A stretch of 64,000 nt of DNA from positions 9,796,001 through 9,860,000 of the forward strand of contig NZ_CP107880.1 of the NCBI RefSeq assembly GCF_036013745.1, written 5' to 3'. This document shows positions 51,765 through 60,824 of this stretch, one piece after another. The DNA comes from Streptomyces sp. NBC_00483. Lineage in GTDB: Bacteria > Actinomycetota > Actinomycetes > Streptomycetales > Streptomycetaceae. The notes under the pieces were generated by a model that was not told the origin of the DNA, ran no database searches, and was given only the letters and a program-made list of their open reading frames with translations. Both the position numbers and the translations under genes were made by a program. The number at the start of each line of letters is the position of its first letter. The stretch's first letter is position 1.

Positions 51765-53579
51765 CTAGTCCTGAGACGCCGTCCATCCCTTCGCCTCGAT
51801 GCGGGACGCGTCCGCCGGGCGCGCGTCGTCGAACGCCACCGCGTCCCCGTCGAGGACGCGGATGCCGTCGACGTACGCGCCACGGCCGACGTACAACTGG
51901 TCCGTCGCGTAGCGCCAACGGAGCCGGAGCGGCGCCGCGACGAAGGGGCCCAGGTCGGCGGTGAGACGGTGCCAGGTGCGGTCGGCGTAACCGTCGACCG
52001 CACCGGACGGGTGGGCGTCGGAGCGGCCCGAGGTGAACGGCAGCGGCTTCCAGTTCTTGCCGCCGTCCGTCGACGTCTCCAGGAACAGGAAGTCGGAGTG
52101 CGGCTCCGTGTCCCACCACAGCTCGCAGCCGAGCCGCGCCCTGTCCGAGGCGAGACGCAGATCCGGCAGTGTCAGCGTCGCCGACGTGGCGCTCGCCATG
52201 CCGGAGAACCAGGCGGTGCGGCCGTGCTGGGGACGGACGGCGACCGCGCGCGCCATGTTGTCGCCCGCGGCGACCCGGGGAGCGGAACCGGATCGCCAGC
52301 TGCGCACGGGGTGCACGGAGTTGCCGAGCACGATGAGGAACGAGTCGGTCGTCGGGTCGAGCACGAGCGAGGTGCCGGTGAACCCGGTGTGGCCCGCCGT
52401 GCGCGGCGTCGCCATCGCGCCCATGTACCAGTGCTGGTAGAGCTCGAAGCCGAGGCCGTGCTCGTCGCCGGGGAAGTCCGTGTTGAAGTTGGTGAACATC
52501 AGGTCCACGGACTTCTGGGACAGGATCCTGGCCTTGCCGTAGATCCCGCCGTTGAGCAGCGCCCGGCCGAGCACCGCCATGTCCCAGGCGCAGGAGAAGA
52601 CGCCCGCGTGGCCCGCGACGCCGCCGAACGCGTACGCGTTCTCGTCGTGCACCTCGCCCCACACCAGGCCCCGGTCCAGGCCCGACCAGGGCGCGCGGGC
52701 GTCCTCGGTGGCCGCGACCTTGGGCTTCCAGGAGGCGGGCGGGTTGTAGCGGGTGCGGGTCATGCCGAGCGGCCCCGTGATCCGCTCGGGGAGCAGCACG
52801 TCCAAGGGCTTGCCGGTGAGCTTCTCGACGACGAGCTGCAGCGTGATGAGGTTGAGGTCCGAATACAGGTACGTCGTGCCCGCCGGGTTGAGCAGCGCCT
52901 CCTTCCACAGGAGGGCGAGCTGCGCATCGTGCTCGGACTCCTTGTAGAAGGCGATGTCGGGCCGGAACCCGGAGGTGTGGGTGAGTAGTTGGCGGATCGT
53001 GACGTCCTGTTTGCCGCCGCCGGTGAACTCGGGCAAGTACGTGACGACCTTCGCCTCGAGTTCCAGCGCGCCGCGCTCCAACTCCTGCACCGCGAGGATG
53101 GAGGTGAACAGCTTGGAGATCGAGGCGAGGTCGAAAACGGTGTCGTCGGCCATGTCGATCTGCTGGTCCGCGGGGAACTCGATCCCCGTGTCCGTCTTGT
53201 CGTCGTAGTGGGAGTAGCGCACCGCCTTGCCGATCGGCTGGTGCAGCGCGACCGTGCCGCCGCGGCCCGCGAGCAGCACCGCGCCCGCGTACCAGGGGTG
53301 CTTGGGGCCGCCGGGGAAGGTGCCGAGGAACTTCTCGGCGTCGGCGACGAGTTGGCGCAGATGGCCCGCGAGCAGACCCGCGCGCTCGGGCGAGCCGCGC
53401 CGCAGGGTCGGTCGGCCCGCCGAGGCCTCGGCGGCGGCCGCGGCGGGGCCCGCGGGGAACGGGGTGAGGGCCAGGGCGCCGCCCAGCGCGAGGCCGGCCG
53501 CGCCGAACTGGCGCCGGGTCGGGCCGGAGCCCGTGGCGCCTCTGTGTGGTCTGTCCGCTGCTTCGGGTGCTCCGCTCAT
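51765..53579 (-). CDS. Exported serine hydrolase (beta-lactamase/esterase family)
   Basis: 604 residues. A Tat signal (TRRQFGAAGLALGGALAL, about 22-39) is followed by an extended catalytic domain. The Ser-x-x-Lys motif is DLASISKLF. TYLYSDLNLITLQ (YxN-like SDLN) and GHTGFTG near the end of the domain complete the class C-like set. From about 430 residues, a C-terminal beta-sandwich-like region (SATSATLTLPDLRLASD ... AVAFDD) suggests a carbohydrate-binding or immune-inhibitor-like module. Likely it acts on peptidoglycan-derived or ester substrates outside the cell. Confidence 0.87.
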   Translation of the reverse strand: MSGAPEAADRPHRGATGSGPTRRQFGAAGLALGGALALTPFPAGPAAAAAEASAGRPTLRRGSPERAGLLAGHLRQLVADAEKFLGTFPGGPKHPWYAGAVLLAGRGGTVALHQPIGKAVRYSHYDDKTDTGIEFPADQQIDMADDTVFDLASISKLFTSILAVQELERGALELEAKVVTYLPEFTGGGKQDVTIRQLLTHTSGFRPDIAFYKESEHDAQLALLWKEALLNPAGTTYLYSDLNLITLQLVVEKLTGKPLDVLLPERITGPLGMTRTRYNPPASWKPKVAATEDARAPWSGLDRGLVWGEVHDENAYAFGGVAGHAGVFSCAWDMAVLGRALLNGGIYGKARILSQKSVDLMFTNFNTDFPGDEHGLGFELYQHWYMGAMATPRTAGHTGFTGTSLVLDPTTDSFLIVLGNSVHPVRSWRSGSAPRVAAGDNMARAVAVRPQHGRTAWFSGMASATSATLTLPDLRLASDRARLGCELWWDTEPHSDFLFLETSTDGGKNWKPLPFTSGRSDAHPSGAVDGYADRTWHRLTADLGPFVAAPLRLRWRYATDQLYVGRGAYVDGIRVLDGDAVAFDDARPADASRIEAKGWTASQD

Positions 53580-53759
53580 GAACGAGGCCCTTCTGAAAAA
53601 TACTTTCGGGATCTTCCGAGTCGGATGAAATTTCTCTGTCAGTGCTGCCTCGTGTCAACACCCTTGCGCCACCCGCGCGTCATGACCGGCCGGTGAAGAA
53701 TCTGACGCCGCATCAGAAAACCCCTTCCGTCGTCCGCCGCGCTGCGGCATCCTGCGCGC

Positions 53760-54860
53760 ATGCAGACGGAGCTGAGCAAGAAACTGGGGATCGAGCACGC
53801 CGTCTTCGGCTTCACGCCGTTCCCTGCGGTGGCCGCGGCCATCAGCAGGGCCGGAGGCTTCGGCGTGCTCGGTGCGGTCCGCTACGCGGCACCCGACGAA
53901 CTCAAACGCGATCTCGACTGGCTCGACGAGCATGTGGACGGCCGGCCCTACGGCCTCGACGTCGTCATGCCCGCCAAGAAGGTCGAAGGCGTCACCGAGG
54001 CCGACATCGAGGCGATGATCCCGCCGGAGCACCGGCAGTTCGTCCAGGAGACCCTCGCCAAGTACGGCGTCCCGGAACTCGCCGAGGGCGAGGCGTCCGG
54101 CTGGCGCATCACGGGCTGGATGGAGCAGGTCGCCCGCAGCCAACTCGACGTCGCCTTCGACTACCCGATCAAACTCCTCGCCAACGCACTCGGATCGCCG
54201 CCCGCCGACGTCATCGCCCGCGCGCACGAGCACGACGTCCTCGTCGCCGCGCTCGCCGGCAGCGCTCGCCACGCCCGCAAGCACGCGGACGCGGGCATCG
54301 ACGTCGTCGTCGCGCAGGGCTACGAGGCCGGCGGCCACACCGGTGAGATCGCCTCCATGGTGCTCACCCCGGAGGCCGTGGAGGCCGTCGACCCGCTGCC
54401 GGTCCTGGCGGCGGGCGGCATCGGCAGCGGACAGCAGGTCGCGGCCGCGCTCGCGCTCGGCGCGCAGGGGGTGTGGCTGGGCTCGGTGTGGCTGACGACG
54501 ACGGAGGCCGACATGCACTCGCCCGCGGTCACCCGCAAGCTGCTCGCCGCGGGCTCCGGCGACACGGTGCGCTCGCGTGCGCTGACCGGGAAGCCCGCGC
54601 GCCAGCTGCGCACCGAGTGGACGGACGCGTGGGACGACCCTCAGGGCCCCGGCACCCTGCCGATGCCCCTCCAGGGCCTGCTCGTCGCCGAGGCCGTGTC
54701 CCGGATCCAGAAGTACGAGGTGGAGCCGCTGCTCGGCACGCCCGTGGGGCAGATCGTGGGGCGGATGAACGAGGAGCGCAGCGTCCAGGCGGTCTTCGAC
54801 GACCTGACGCGCGGCTTCGAGAAGGCGATCGACCGCATCAACAAGATCGCAGGACGGTGA
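53760..54860 (+). CDS. Nitronate monooxygenase-like (NPD/2-nitropropane dioxygenase) flavoenzyme
   Basis: 366 residues. ISRAGGFGVLGAVRYA near the N-terminus and VVVAQGYEAGGHTG plus PVLAAGGIGSGQQVAAALALGAQGVWLGSVW (in part: AAGGIGSG) are the FMN-binding segments of the family. The catalytic His of class I NMO would lie in GGHTG. The family also includes enoyl-ACP reductase II-like proteins. Its stop abuts the next acyl-CoA ligase start, so the two are coupled; a role in CoA/lipid metabolism is therefore as likely as nitronate removal. Confidence 0.87.
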   Translation: MQTELSKKLGIEHAVFGFTPFPAVAAAISRAGGFGVLGAVRYAAPDELKRDLDWLDEHVDGRPYGLDVVMPAKKVEGVTEADIEAMIPPEHRQFVQETLAKYGVPELAEGEASGWRITGWMEQVARSQLDVAFDYPIKLLANALGSPPADVIARAHEHDVLVAALAGSARHARKHADAGIDVVVAQGYEAGGHTGEIASMVLTPEAVEAVDPLPVLAAGGIGSGQQVAAALALGAQGVWLGSVWLTTTEADMHSPAVTRKLLAAGSGDTVRSRALTGKPARQLRTEWTDAWDDPQGPGTLPMPLQGLLVAEAVSRIQKYEVEPLLGTPVGQIVGRMNEERSVQAVFDDLTRGFEKAIDRINKIAGR

Positions 54861-56435
54861 GTGACCAGCATGAGCACACCCCCCAACAGCACACCGGCCA
54901 ACGGCTTCTGGGCGCAGGCCGCCGCCGATCCCGACCGCACGATCCTGATCGCCCCTGACGGTGAACCGTGGACGGCGGGACGCCTGCATGCCGCGTCCAA
55001 CAAGATGGTCCACGGCCTGCGCGCGGCGGGCCTGGAGCGGGGCGACGCGTTCGCCGTCGTGCTCCCCAACAGCGTCGAATTCTTCATCGCGTACCTCGCC
55101 GCCTCACAGGCCGGCTTCTATCTCGTGCCGGTCAACCACCACCTCGTGGGGCCGGAGATCGCCTGGATCGTCTCCGACTCGGGCGCCAAGGTGCTGATCG
55201 CGCACGAGCGGTTCGCCGACGCGGCGAGGTCCGCCGCCGACGAGGCGGGCCTGCCCGACAGCCACCGGTACGCGGTCGGGGACGTCGCGAGCTTCCGCCC
55301 GTACGCCGAACTCCTCGACGGGCAGAGCGAGTCGGCGCCCGAGGAGCGCACGCTCGGCTGGGTCATGAACTACACGTCCGGGACGACGGGCCGCCCCCGC
55401 GGCATCCGCCGCCCGCTGTCCGGGAAACTCCCCGAGGAGTCGTACCTCGGCGGGTTCCTCGGCATCTTCGGCGTCAAGCCGTACGACGACAATGTCCACC
55501 TGGTCTGCTCGCCGCTCTACCACACGGCGGTCCTCCAGTTCGCGGGAGCGTCCCTGCACATCGGGCACACGCTCGTCCTGATGGACAAGTGGACGCCCGA
55601 GGAGATGCTCCGCCTCATCGACACCCACAAGTGCACGCACACGCACATGGTGCCGACCCAGTTCCACCGGCTGCTCGCGCTCCCGCAGGAGGTCAAGGAC
55701 CGCTACGACGTCACGTCCATGCGGCACGCGATCCACGGCGCCGCGCCGTGCCCCGACCACGTCAAACGCGCCATGATCGACTGGTGGGGGATGTGCGTCG
55801 AGGAGTATTACGCGGCGAGTGAGGGCGGCGGTGCGTTCGCGACGGCCGAGGACTGGCTGAAGAAGCCGGGAACCGTCGGAAAGCCCTGGCCCATCAGCGA
55901 GTTGGCGATCTACGACGACGACGGCAACAAGCTGCCGGCCGGTGAACTCGGCACCGTCTACCTCAAGATGAACACCGGCGGATTCTCGTATCACAAGGAC
56001 GAGGGCAAGACGAAGAAGAACCGCATCGGCGACTTCTTCACCGTCGGTGACCTCGGGGTGATCGACGAGGACGGCTATCTCTTCCTGCGGGACCGCAAGA
56101 TCGACATGATCATCTCGGGCGGGGTCAACATCTACCCCGCCGAGATCGAGTCCGCGCTCCTGACACACCCCGCCGTCGCCGACGCGGCTGCCTTCGGCAT
56201 CCCGCACGACGACTGGGGCGAGGAGGTCAAGGCGGTCGTCGAGGTCGCGGAGGGCCGAACCGCCGGTGACGCGCTCGCGGCCGAGATCCTCGCCCACTGC
56301 GAGACCCAACTCGCGGGCTACAAGCGGCCCAAGAGCGTCGACTTCATCGAGACGATGCCCCGCGACCCCAACGGCAAGCTCTACAAGCGTCGCCTGCGGG
56401 ACCCGTACTGGGAGGGACGGACCAGGGCGGTCTGA
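54861..56435 (+). CDS. Acyl-CoA ligase (ANL superfamily)
   Basis: 524 residues from GTG 54861, or 521 from ATG 54870. A3 is MNYTSGTTGRPRGIRRP, A5 is EEYYAASEGGGAF, and A8 follows as DRKIDMIISGGVNIYPAEIE. The last lysine motif is DPNGKLYKRRLRD. Its A5 motif (YAASEGGG) is typical of a FadD branch that uses polycyclic, aromatic or bile-acid-like carboxylates, but I infer no exact substrate. It directly follows the nitronate-monooxygenase-like gene and ends in a terminator overlapping the stop. Confidence 0.92.
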   Translation: MTSMSTPPNSTPANGFWAQAAADPDRTILIAPDGEPWTAGRLHAASNKMVHGLRAAGLERGDAFAVVLPNSVEFFIAYLAASQAGFYLVPVNHHLVGPEIAWIVSDSGAKVLIAHERFADAARSAADEAGLPDSHRYAVGDVASFRPYAELLDGQSESAPEERTLGWVMNYTSGTTGRPRGIRRPLSGKLPEESYLGGFLGIFGVKPYDDNVHLVCSPLYHTAVLQFAGASLHIGHTLVLMDKWTPEEMLRLIDTHKCTHTHMVPTQFHRLLALPQEVKDRYDVTSMRHAIHGAAPCPDHVKRAMIDWWGMCVEEYYAASEGGGAFATAEDWLKKPGTVGKPWPISELAIYDDDGNKLPAGELGTVYLKMNTGGFSYHKDEGKTKKNRIGDFFTVGDLGVIDEDGYLFLRDRKIDMIISGGVNIYPAEIESALLTHPAVADAAAFGIPHDDWGEEVKAVVEVAEGRTAGDALAAEILAHCETQLAGYKRPKSVDFIETMPRDPNGKLYKRRLRDPYWEGRTRAV

Positions 56436-56449
56436 GACCGCCCTGGTCC
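56419..56449. terminator. Terminator hairpin whose loop is the stop codon
   Basis: GGACCAGGGCGGTC (56419-56432) and its exact complement (56436-56449) enclose TGA, the stop of the acyl-CoA ligase. G-rich sequence follows. The opposite strand can also use it for the acylase gene ending 15 bases further on. Confidence 0.8.
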
Positions 56450-56463
56450 TGGGGGGGCGTCCG

Positions 56464-58875
56464 TCAGTCGCGCACCCGCACCACCTTCAGTGCGGGCGAC
56501 CTGAGGATGTCCTTCTCGCAGAAGCGCTCCGTGACCCACTTCTTCTTTGAGAAGAGGTGGGTCTGGTCGCTGTAGTGCGGCGAGTTCGGGTTCGACGACT
56601 CGGAGTACGTGAGGAGGGTGCGCGCCACCGGGCAGCGCCCGCCGTCCCAGCCGACCGCCTGGATGTAGCTCGACCCGGTCGTGACGTCGGTGTAGCCGCC
56701 GCCCGCGGCGTTCCACACCGGCTCGACCTTGTTCCACACGCCGAGCGACTCCGTGCCGCCGTGCACCGGGATGCGCTCGCCGCCGCGTGTCACGAACTGG
56801 TGGTCGCCGAGCTTGGCGTCCAACGGGATGCTCGTGGCCTTGAGTTCGGCCACCGCGTCGGCGAGCGCCGTGGCGAAGCCGGGCGCCTGCGTGTTCAGTG
56901 TGTTCGGCGTACGCACCGGATCCGCCGCGGAGAACGGCACCTTCCACAGCTGGGCCGCGGGTACCGCCGCCGTCAGCTTCCGCCAGAACCGGTCGAAGAG
57001 CAGGGCGCCCCGGCTGTCGGTGTTCATGGTGCGGTCCCACGCGCCGATCACGTCACAGGCCTGAGAGACGTCAACCGGCTTGCCGTCGCTGCCCGTTGCC
57101 GAGCCGCCGGGCAGGGCCGCGCACGCCTTCGCGGTGTCGGCGGCCGTCAGATCGGCGGCGGGCACCCGGTCGGCGAACTGCTGCCGCTGCAGATCCGCGA
57201 CCGTCAGACCGCCCTTGTCCGCCATCCCCGCGACGTCCTCGACGGCGCCGCGCGTACGCATCGAACGCTGCGTTCCGACGTTCCCGAAGACCCGCTCGTA
57301 GCCGGTGATCGGGTGGTCCGCATTGGCGAGCCAGGCGCTGTCGTTGGAGTTCTCCGCGTACGGGGCGTCCTTGAGGACCGGCATCTTCGACGGGCCGAAG
57401 ATGCCCGGCTGCACGGCGTCCTTGTCCCTGCCCAGCCCACAGTCACTCTTCGAACCATCGAGGATGGCAACACCCGAGGCCGGATACGTCGACTTGCCGA
57501 GCGGCGTCGAACAGCGGCCCGCCAGCTCGTCGGTGATCCTCGGCAGCACCTGCGACTGCGTGAACAGTGAGTGGCCCGAGGAGTCCGCGGCGATCGTGTT
57601 CACCCACGGCAGGCCCTGTGTGCGGCGCAGCGACGTGAGGATGTCGGCGGTCGAGCGGGCCTTGCTGAAGCCGAGCGCGGTGTCGGAGGCGCGCAGGTTG
57701 ACCGCGTTCGGGTCGTTCAGGGCGTAGGCCGTCGTCGCGGTCCAGGGGAGCGGGAGCTGGGCGCCGAGGTTCGTGACGACGGGGCCGTAGCGGGTCCACC
57801 ACTGGGTGCGGGTCACGTCGTCGCCGCCCTTGACGGGTACGCTCACGGACCGCTTCGTCATCCTCTCCTTCTTGCCGTCGACCACGTACGTCGTCGGGTC
57901 TGAGGGGTCGAGGGTGAGCTGGTGGAGGTTGAGCGTGACGCCCGTCGCGACCGTGTGGCTCCACGCGATGTTCGCGTTGTGCCCGATGGAGATCCCGGTC
58001 GTGCCGAGCAACGAGCCGCCCATGACGTTGAGTTCGCCCGGGATCGTCTGCTGCGACTGCCAGAAGCGGCGGCCGCCCTGCCACGGGTAGTGCGGGTTGC
58101 CGAGCAGCAGGCCCCGCTTGTTCGCCGTCGTCGCGCCGCTGAACGCCACCGCGTTCGAGCCCATGTCGGAGTCGTCCTGCGCGAACAACTCGCGGGCGGC
58201 GCGGGCGGTATCGGCCTTGTCCGGCCCGGTCCGCGCGGCGCCGGAGGTCGGCGGCTGCGCGGCCGTGATGCCCTCGATCGCGCGCCCCTGCCCGCCGAGC
58301 ACCGCGATCGCGAAGCCGCGCGTCGCCACGTCGAGCGAGGTCACCGGCTTCACCCAGTCCGCGCCCTTGCACGCCGGGTCGGTGATCCGGTTCTTCTTCA
58401 GCCACGCGTTGTACCCGGCGGCCCAGCCGCGCATCGCGTCCTTCGCGTCGCGGCTCGGTCCCGCGGGCGCGGGGACATCGAGCAGCTTCTCCACGGTGTG
58501 TGTCTCGCGAACACCTCGGAAATACTGGTCACTTGAGAGGTTCTTGGTCGCCGACGACAGCGAGCCGTCGGGCGCCGCGTCGGGCCCGAAGACGCGCGAA
58601 CGCTCGCCGCGCAGCGTCACGAACCCGTCGGCGAGTGTGCACACCTGGTCGGCGGCCTGCGCCCACCCCGTGCCGAAACCGAGGTTCGCGTAGTCCTTGG
58701 CGGCGATGTGCGGGATCCCGTACTCGGTGTAGCGGATGGTGGCGGACAGGCCACCGCCGTGCGGATGTGTGTCACGGTCGGCCGCGGCGGACGACACCGA
58801 GGCGGTGCCGCTGAGCGCGGTCAACAGGGCGACCCCGAGGGCCGCGAGGCGTCTGTGTCCCGGACGAGTGCGCAT
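56464..58875 (-). CDS. Penicillin-acylase-type N-terminal nucleophile hydrolase, exported
   Basis: 803 residues from ATG 58875, with GGGAG 5 bases upstream. The signal peptide ends about residue 31 (VSSAAAD). The alpha-like part is about 32-239; processing would expose Ser240 after Gly239 in DMGSNAVAFSG. Downstream, NPHYPWQG and ADHPITGYER fit the beta chain, whose oxyanion Asn would be further on. Length and motifs match aculeacin A acylase and AhlM-type N-acylhomoserine-lactone/lipopeptide acylases of actinomycetes (about 800 residues) better than penicillin G acylase. It would act outside the cell. Confidence 0.9.
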   Translation of the reverse strand: MRTRPGHRRLAALGVALLTALSGTASVSSAAADRDTHPHGGGLSATIRYTEYGIPHIAAKDYANLGFGTGWAQAADQVCTLADGFVTLRGERSRVFGPDAAPDGSLSSATKNLSSDQYFRGVRETHTVEKLLDVPAPAGPSRDAKDAMRGWAAGYNAWLKKNRITDPACKGADWVKPVTSLDVATRGFAIAVLGGQGRAIEGITAAQPPTSGAARTGPDKADTARAARELFAQDDSDMGSNAVAFSGATTANKRGLLLGNPHYPWQGGRRFWQSQQTIPGELNVMGGSLLGTTGISIGHNANIAWSHTVATGVTLNLHQLTLDPSDPTTYVVDGKKERMTKRSVSVPVKGGDDVTRTQWWTRYGPVVTNLGAQLPLPWTATTAYALNDPNAVNLRASDTALGFSKARSTADILTSLRRTQGLPWVNTIAADSSGHSLFTQSQVLPRITDELAGRCSTPLGKSTYPASGVAILDGSKSDCGLGRDKDAVQPGIFGPSKMPVLKDAPYAENSNDSAWLANADHPITGYERVFGNVGTQRSMRTRGAVEDVAGMADKGGLTVADLQRQQFADRVPAADLTAADTAKACAALPGGSATGSDGKPVDVSQACDVIGAWDRTMNTDSRGALLFDRFWRKLTAAVPAAQLWKVPFSAADPVRTPNTLNTQAPGFATALADAVAELKATSIPLDAKLGDHQFVTRGGERIPVHGGTESLGVWNKVEPVWNAAGGGYTDVTTGSSYIQAVGWDGGRCPVARTLLTYSESSNPNSPHYSDQTHLFSKKKWVTERFCEKDILRSPALKVVRVRD

Positions 58876-59250
58876 CGTGCTCCCAACTGCAGTGCGGGCT
58901 GAGGTGGTTGAGCTGCGTGAGAGCGCTGAGCGTACCAACGGGTATGTCCGGTGCGGAGAGGTCGGCGGGAGCGGAGCCCGCACGGGAAGTTCGCCCTGAG
59001 CCGAGACCGGGCATGTCCGGTACCGGCAGGCTGGCCATGACCGGTACCGGCAGGCCGGCGATGAGGGCCGCTGACACCGAGGCGAGCAGGCACCCGGGGT
59101 CAGCGGCGAAGGGGATCAGCGGGCGAGGTGGAACCCGCTGCCTCACTCCTCCCTTCGCCCCGAACGGCCGGATCGGATGCACCGCCCCGGTCGTCGACCC
59201 GCGGCATCCGCCGCCTTGACCCCGCGCCCGTCACCACACAGGATCACGCC
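58876..59250. other. Intergenic region with a 24-base direct repeat
   Basis: A 375-base divergent spacer between the acylase and an acyl-CoA ligase. It contains two adjacent 24-base near-identical units (59012-59035 and 59036-59059) with core CCGGTACCGGCAGG; each core includes the palindrome CCGGTACCGG. No convincing coding frame or RNA gene was seen. The repeats may bind a regulator of either flanking gene. Confidence 0.5.
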
Positions 59251-60798
59251 ATGACGAGGTCACCTTTCCCCAAGCTCTCGGCTCCGCTCGAGCAGGGGAG
59301 GCCCCATTCCGAGGCCGCCAGCAGCACCGTCGACGGAGTCCTGCGCCGCAGCGCGCGCCGCACCCCGGAGCGCGTCGCCCTGCGCTACGGGCCGCGCTCA
59401 TGGACGTACGGGGAGCTGGACGACGCCGTGTCCCGCGCGGCCGGGGTCCTGCGCGGCGAGGGCCTCGCGCCGGGCGACCGGGTCGGCGCCTACGGGCACA
59501 ACTCGGACGCGTACCTGATCGGCTTTCTGGCCTGCGCCCGCGCCGGGCTCGTGCACGTCCCGGTCAACCAGAACCTGACCGGCGACGACCTCGCGTACAT
59601 CGTGCGGCAGTCCGGCGCCTCGCTCGTCCTCGCCGACCCCGGCATCGCGGACCGGCTCCCCGGCGACGTACCGGTGCTGCCGCTGCGCGACGCGGACGAG
59701 GCACTGCTCACGCGGCTCGCGGCGAGCGCACCGTACGACGGAGAGTCTCCGGGCGCCGACGACCTGGCGCAGCTCCTCTACACGTCCGGGACCACCGCAC
59801 TGCCCAAGGGCGCCCGGATGACGCACCGCGCGCTCGTCCACGAGTACGTGAGCGCCATCCACGCGCTCGACCTCAAGGAGACGGACCGGCCGGTGCACGC
59901 GCTGCCGCTGTACCACTCGGCGCAGATGCACGTGTTCCTGCTGCCGTACCTGGCGGTGGGCGCCACCAACACGATCCTCGACGCGCCGGCCGCCGACCCG
60001 GTCTTCGACCTCGTGGAGGCGGGGGACGCGGACAGCCTGTTCGCGCCGCCGACGGTGTGGATCGGACTCTCCCAGCACCCCGAGTTCGCCGCCCGCGACC
60101 TGACCGGGCTGCGCAAGGCGTACTACGGAGCCTCGATCATGCCGGTCCCGGTGCTCGAACGGCTGCGGGCCCGGCTGCCGGGACTCGCCTTCTACAACTG
60201 CTTCGGGCAGAGCGAGATCGGTCCGCTCGCCACCGTCCTCGGGCCCGACGAGCACGAGGGGCGGATGGACTCGTGCGGGCGTCCGGTGCTGTTCGTCGAG
60301 GCGAAGGTCGTCGACGACGAGGGCAAGGACGTGCCCGACGGCACGCCCGGCGAGGTCGTCTACCGCTCCCCGCAACTGTGCGACGGCTACTGGGACAAGC
60401 CGGAGGAGACCGAACAGGCCTTCCGGGACGGCTGGTTCAGGTCCGGAGACCTCGCGGTGCGCGACGGCGAGGGCTACTTCACCGTCGTCGACCGGGTGAA
60501 GGACGTCATCAACTCCGGCGGCGTGCTCGTCGCCTCACGCCAGGTCGAGGACGCCCTCTACACCCACCCGGCCGTCGCAGAGACCGCCGTCGTCGGACTG
60601 CCCGACGAACGCTGGATCGAGGCGGTCACGGCGGTCGTGGTGCGGTCCGCGGACGTCACGGAGGAGGACCTGATCGCCCACGCGCGCGAGCAGCTCGCCC
60701 ACTTCAAGGCACCCAAGAGGATCGTCTTCGTGGACGAACTCCCACGGAACGCCTCCGGCAAGATCCTCAAGCGGGAGCTGCGGGACCGGTTCGCGTGA
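59251..60798 (+). CDS. Acyl-CoA ligase (ANL superfamily)
   Basis: 515 residues from ATG 59251. The A3 motif is LLYTSGTTALPKGARMTH (residues about 178-195), with ALP where most members have GKP or GxP. A5 is NCFGQSEIGPL, A7 is GWFRSGDLA, and A8 is DRVKDVINSGGVLVASRQVE. The C-terminal Lys lies in ASGKILKRELRD. It is a FadD-type enzyme of unknown acid specificity. The ribosome site is weak (AGGAT). It is divergent from the acylase, across the repeat-bearing spacer, and convergent with paaK. Confidence 0.92.
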   Translation: MTRSPFPKLSAPLEQGRPHSEAASSTVDGVLRRSARRTPERVALRYGPRSWTYGELDDAVSRAAGVLRGEGLAPGDRVGAYGHNSDAYLIGFLACARAGLVHVPVNQNLTGDDLAYIVRQSGASLVLADPGIADRLPGDVPVLPLRDADEALLTRLAASAPYDGESPGADDLAQLLYTSGTTALPKGARMTHRALVHEYVSAIHALDLKETDRPVHALPLYHSAQMHVFLLPYLAVGATNTILDAPAADPVFDLVEAGDADSLFAPPTVWIGLSQHPEFAARDLTGLRKAYYGASIMPVPVLERLRARLPGLAFYNCFGQSEIGPLATVLGPDEHEGRMDSCGRPVLFVEAKVVDDEGKDVPDGTPGEVVYRSPQLCDGYWDKPEETEQAFRDGWFRSGDLAVRDGEGYFTVVDRVKDVINSGGVLVASRQVEDALYTHPAVAETAVVGLPDERWIEAVTAVVVRSADVTEEDLIAHAREQLAHFKAPKRIVFVDELPRNASGKILKRELRDRFA

Positions 60799-60824
60799 CC
60801 TGACGGGGGAGTGGCGCAGGCCGC

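Noticed and set aside
53595..53607. GAAA-aatac-TTTC inverted repeat before the serine hydrolase, like a MurR/RpiR site
   Set aside because: Only 4-base arms; too short to claim in the absence of a nearby RpiR gene.
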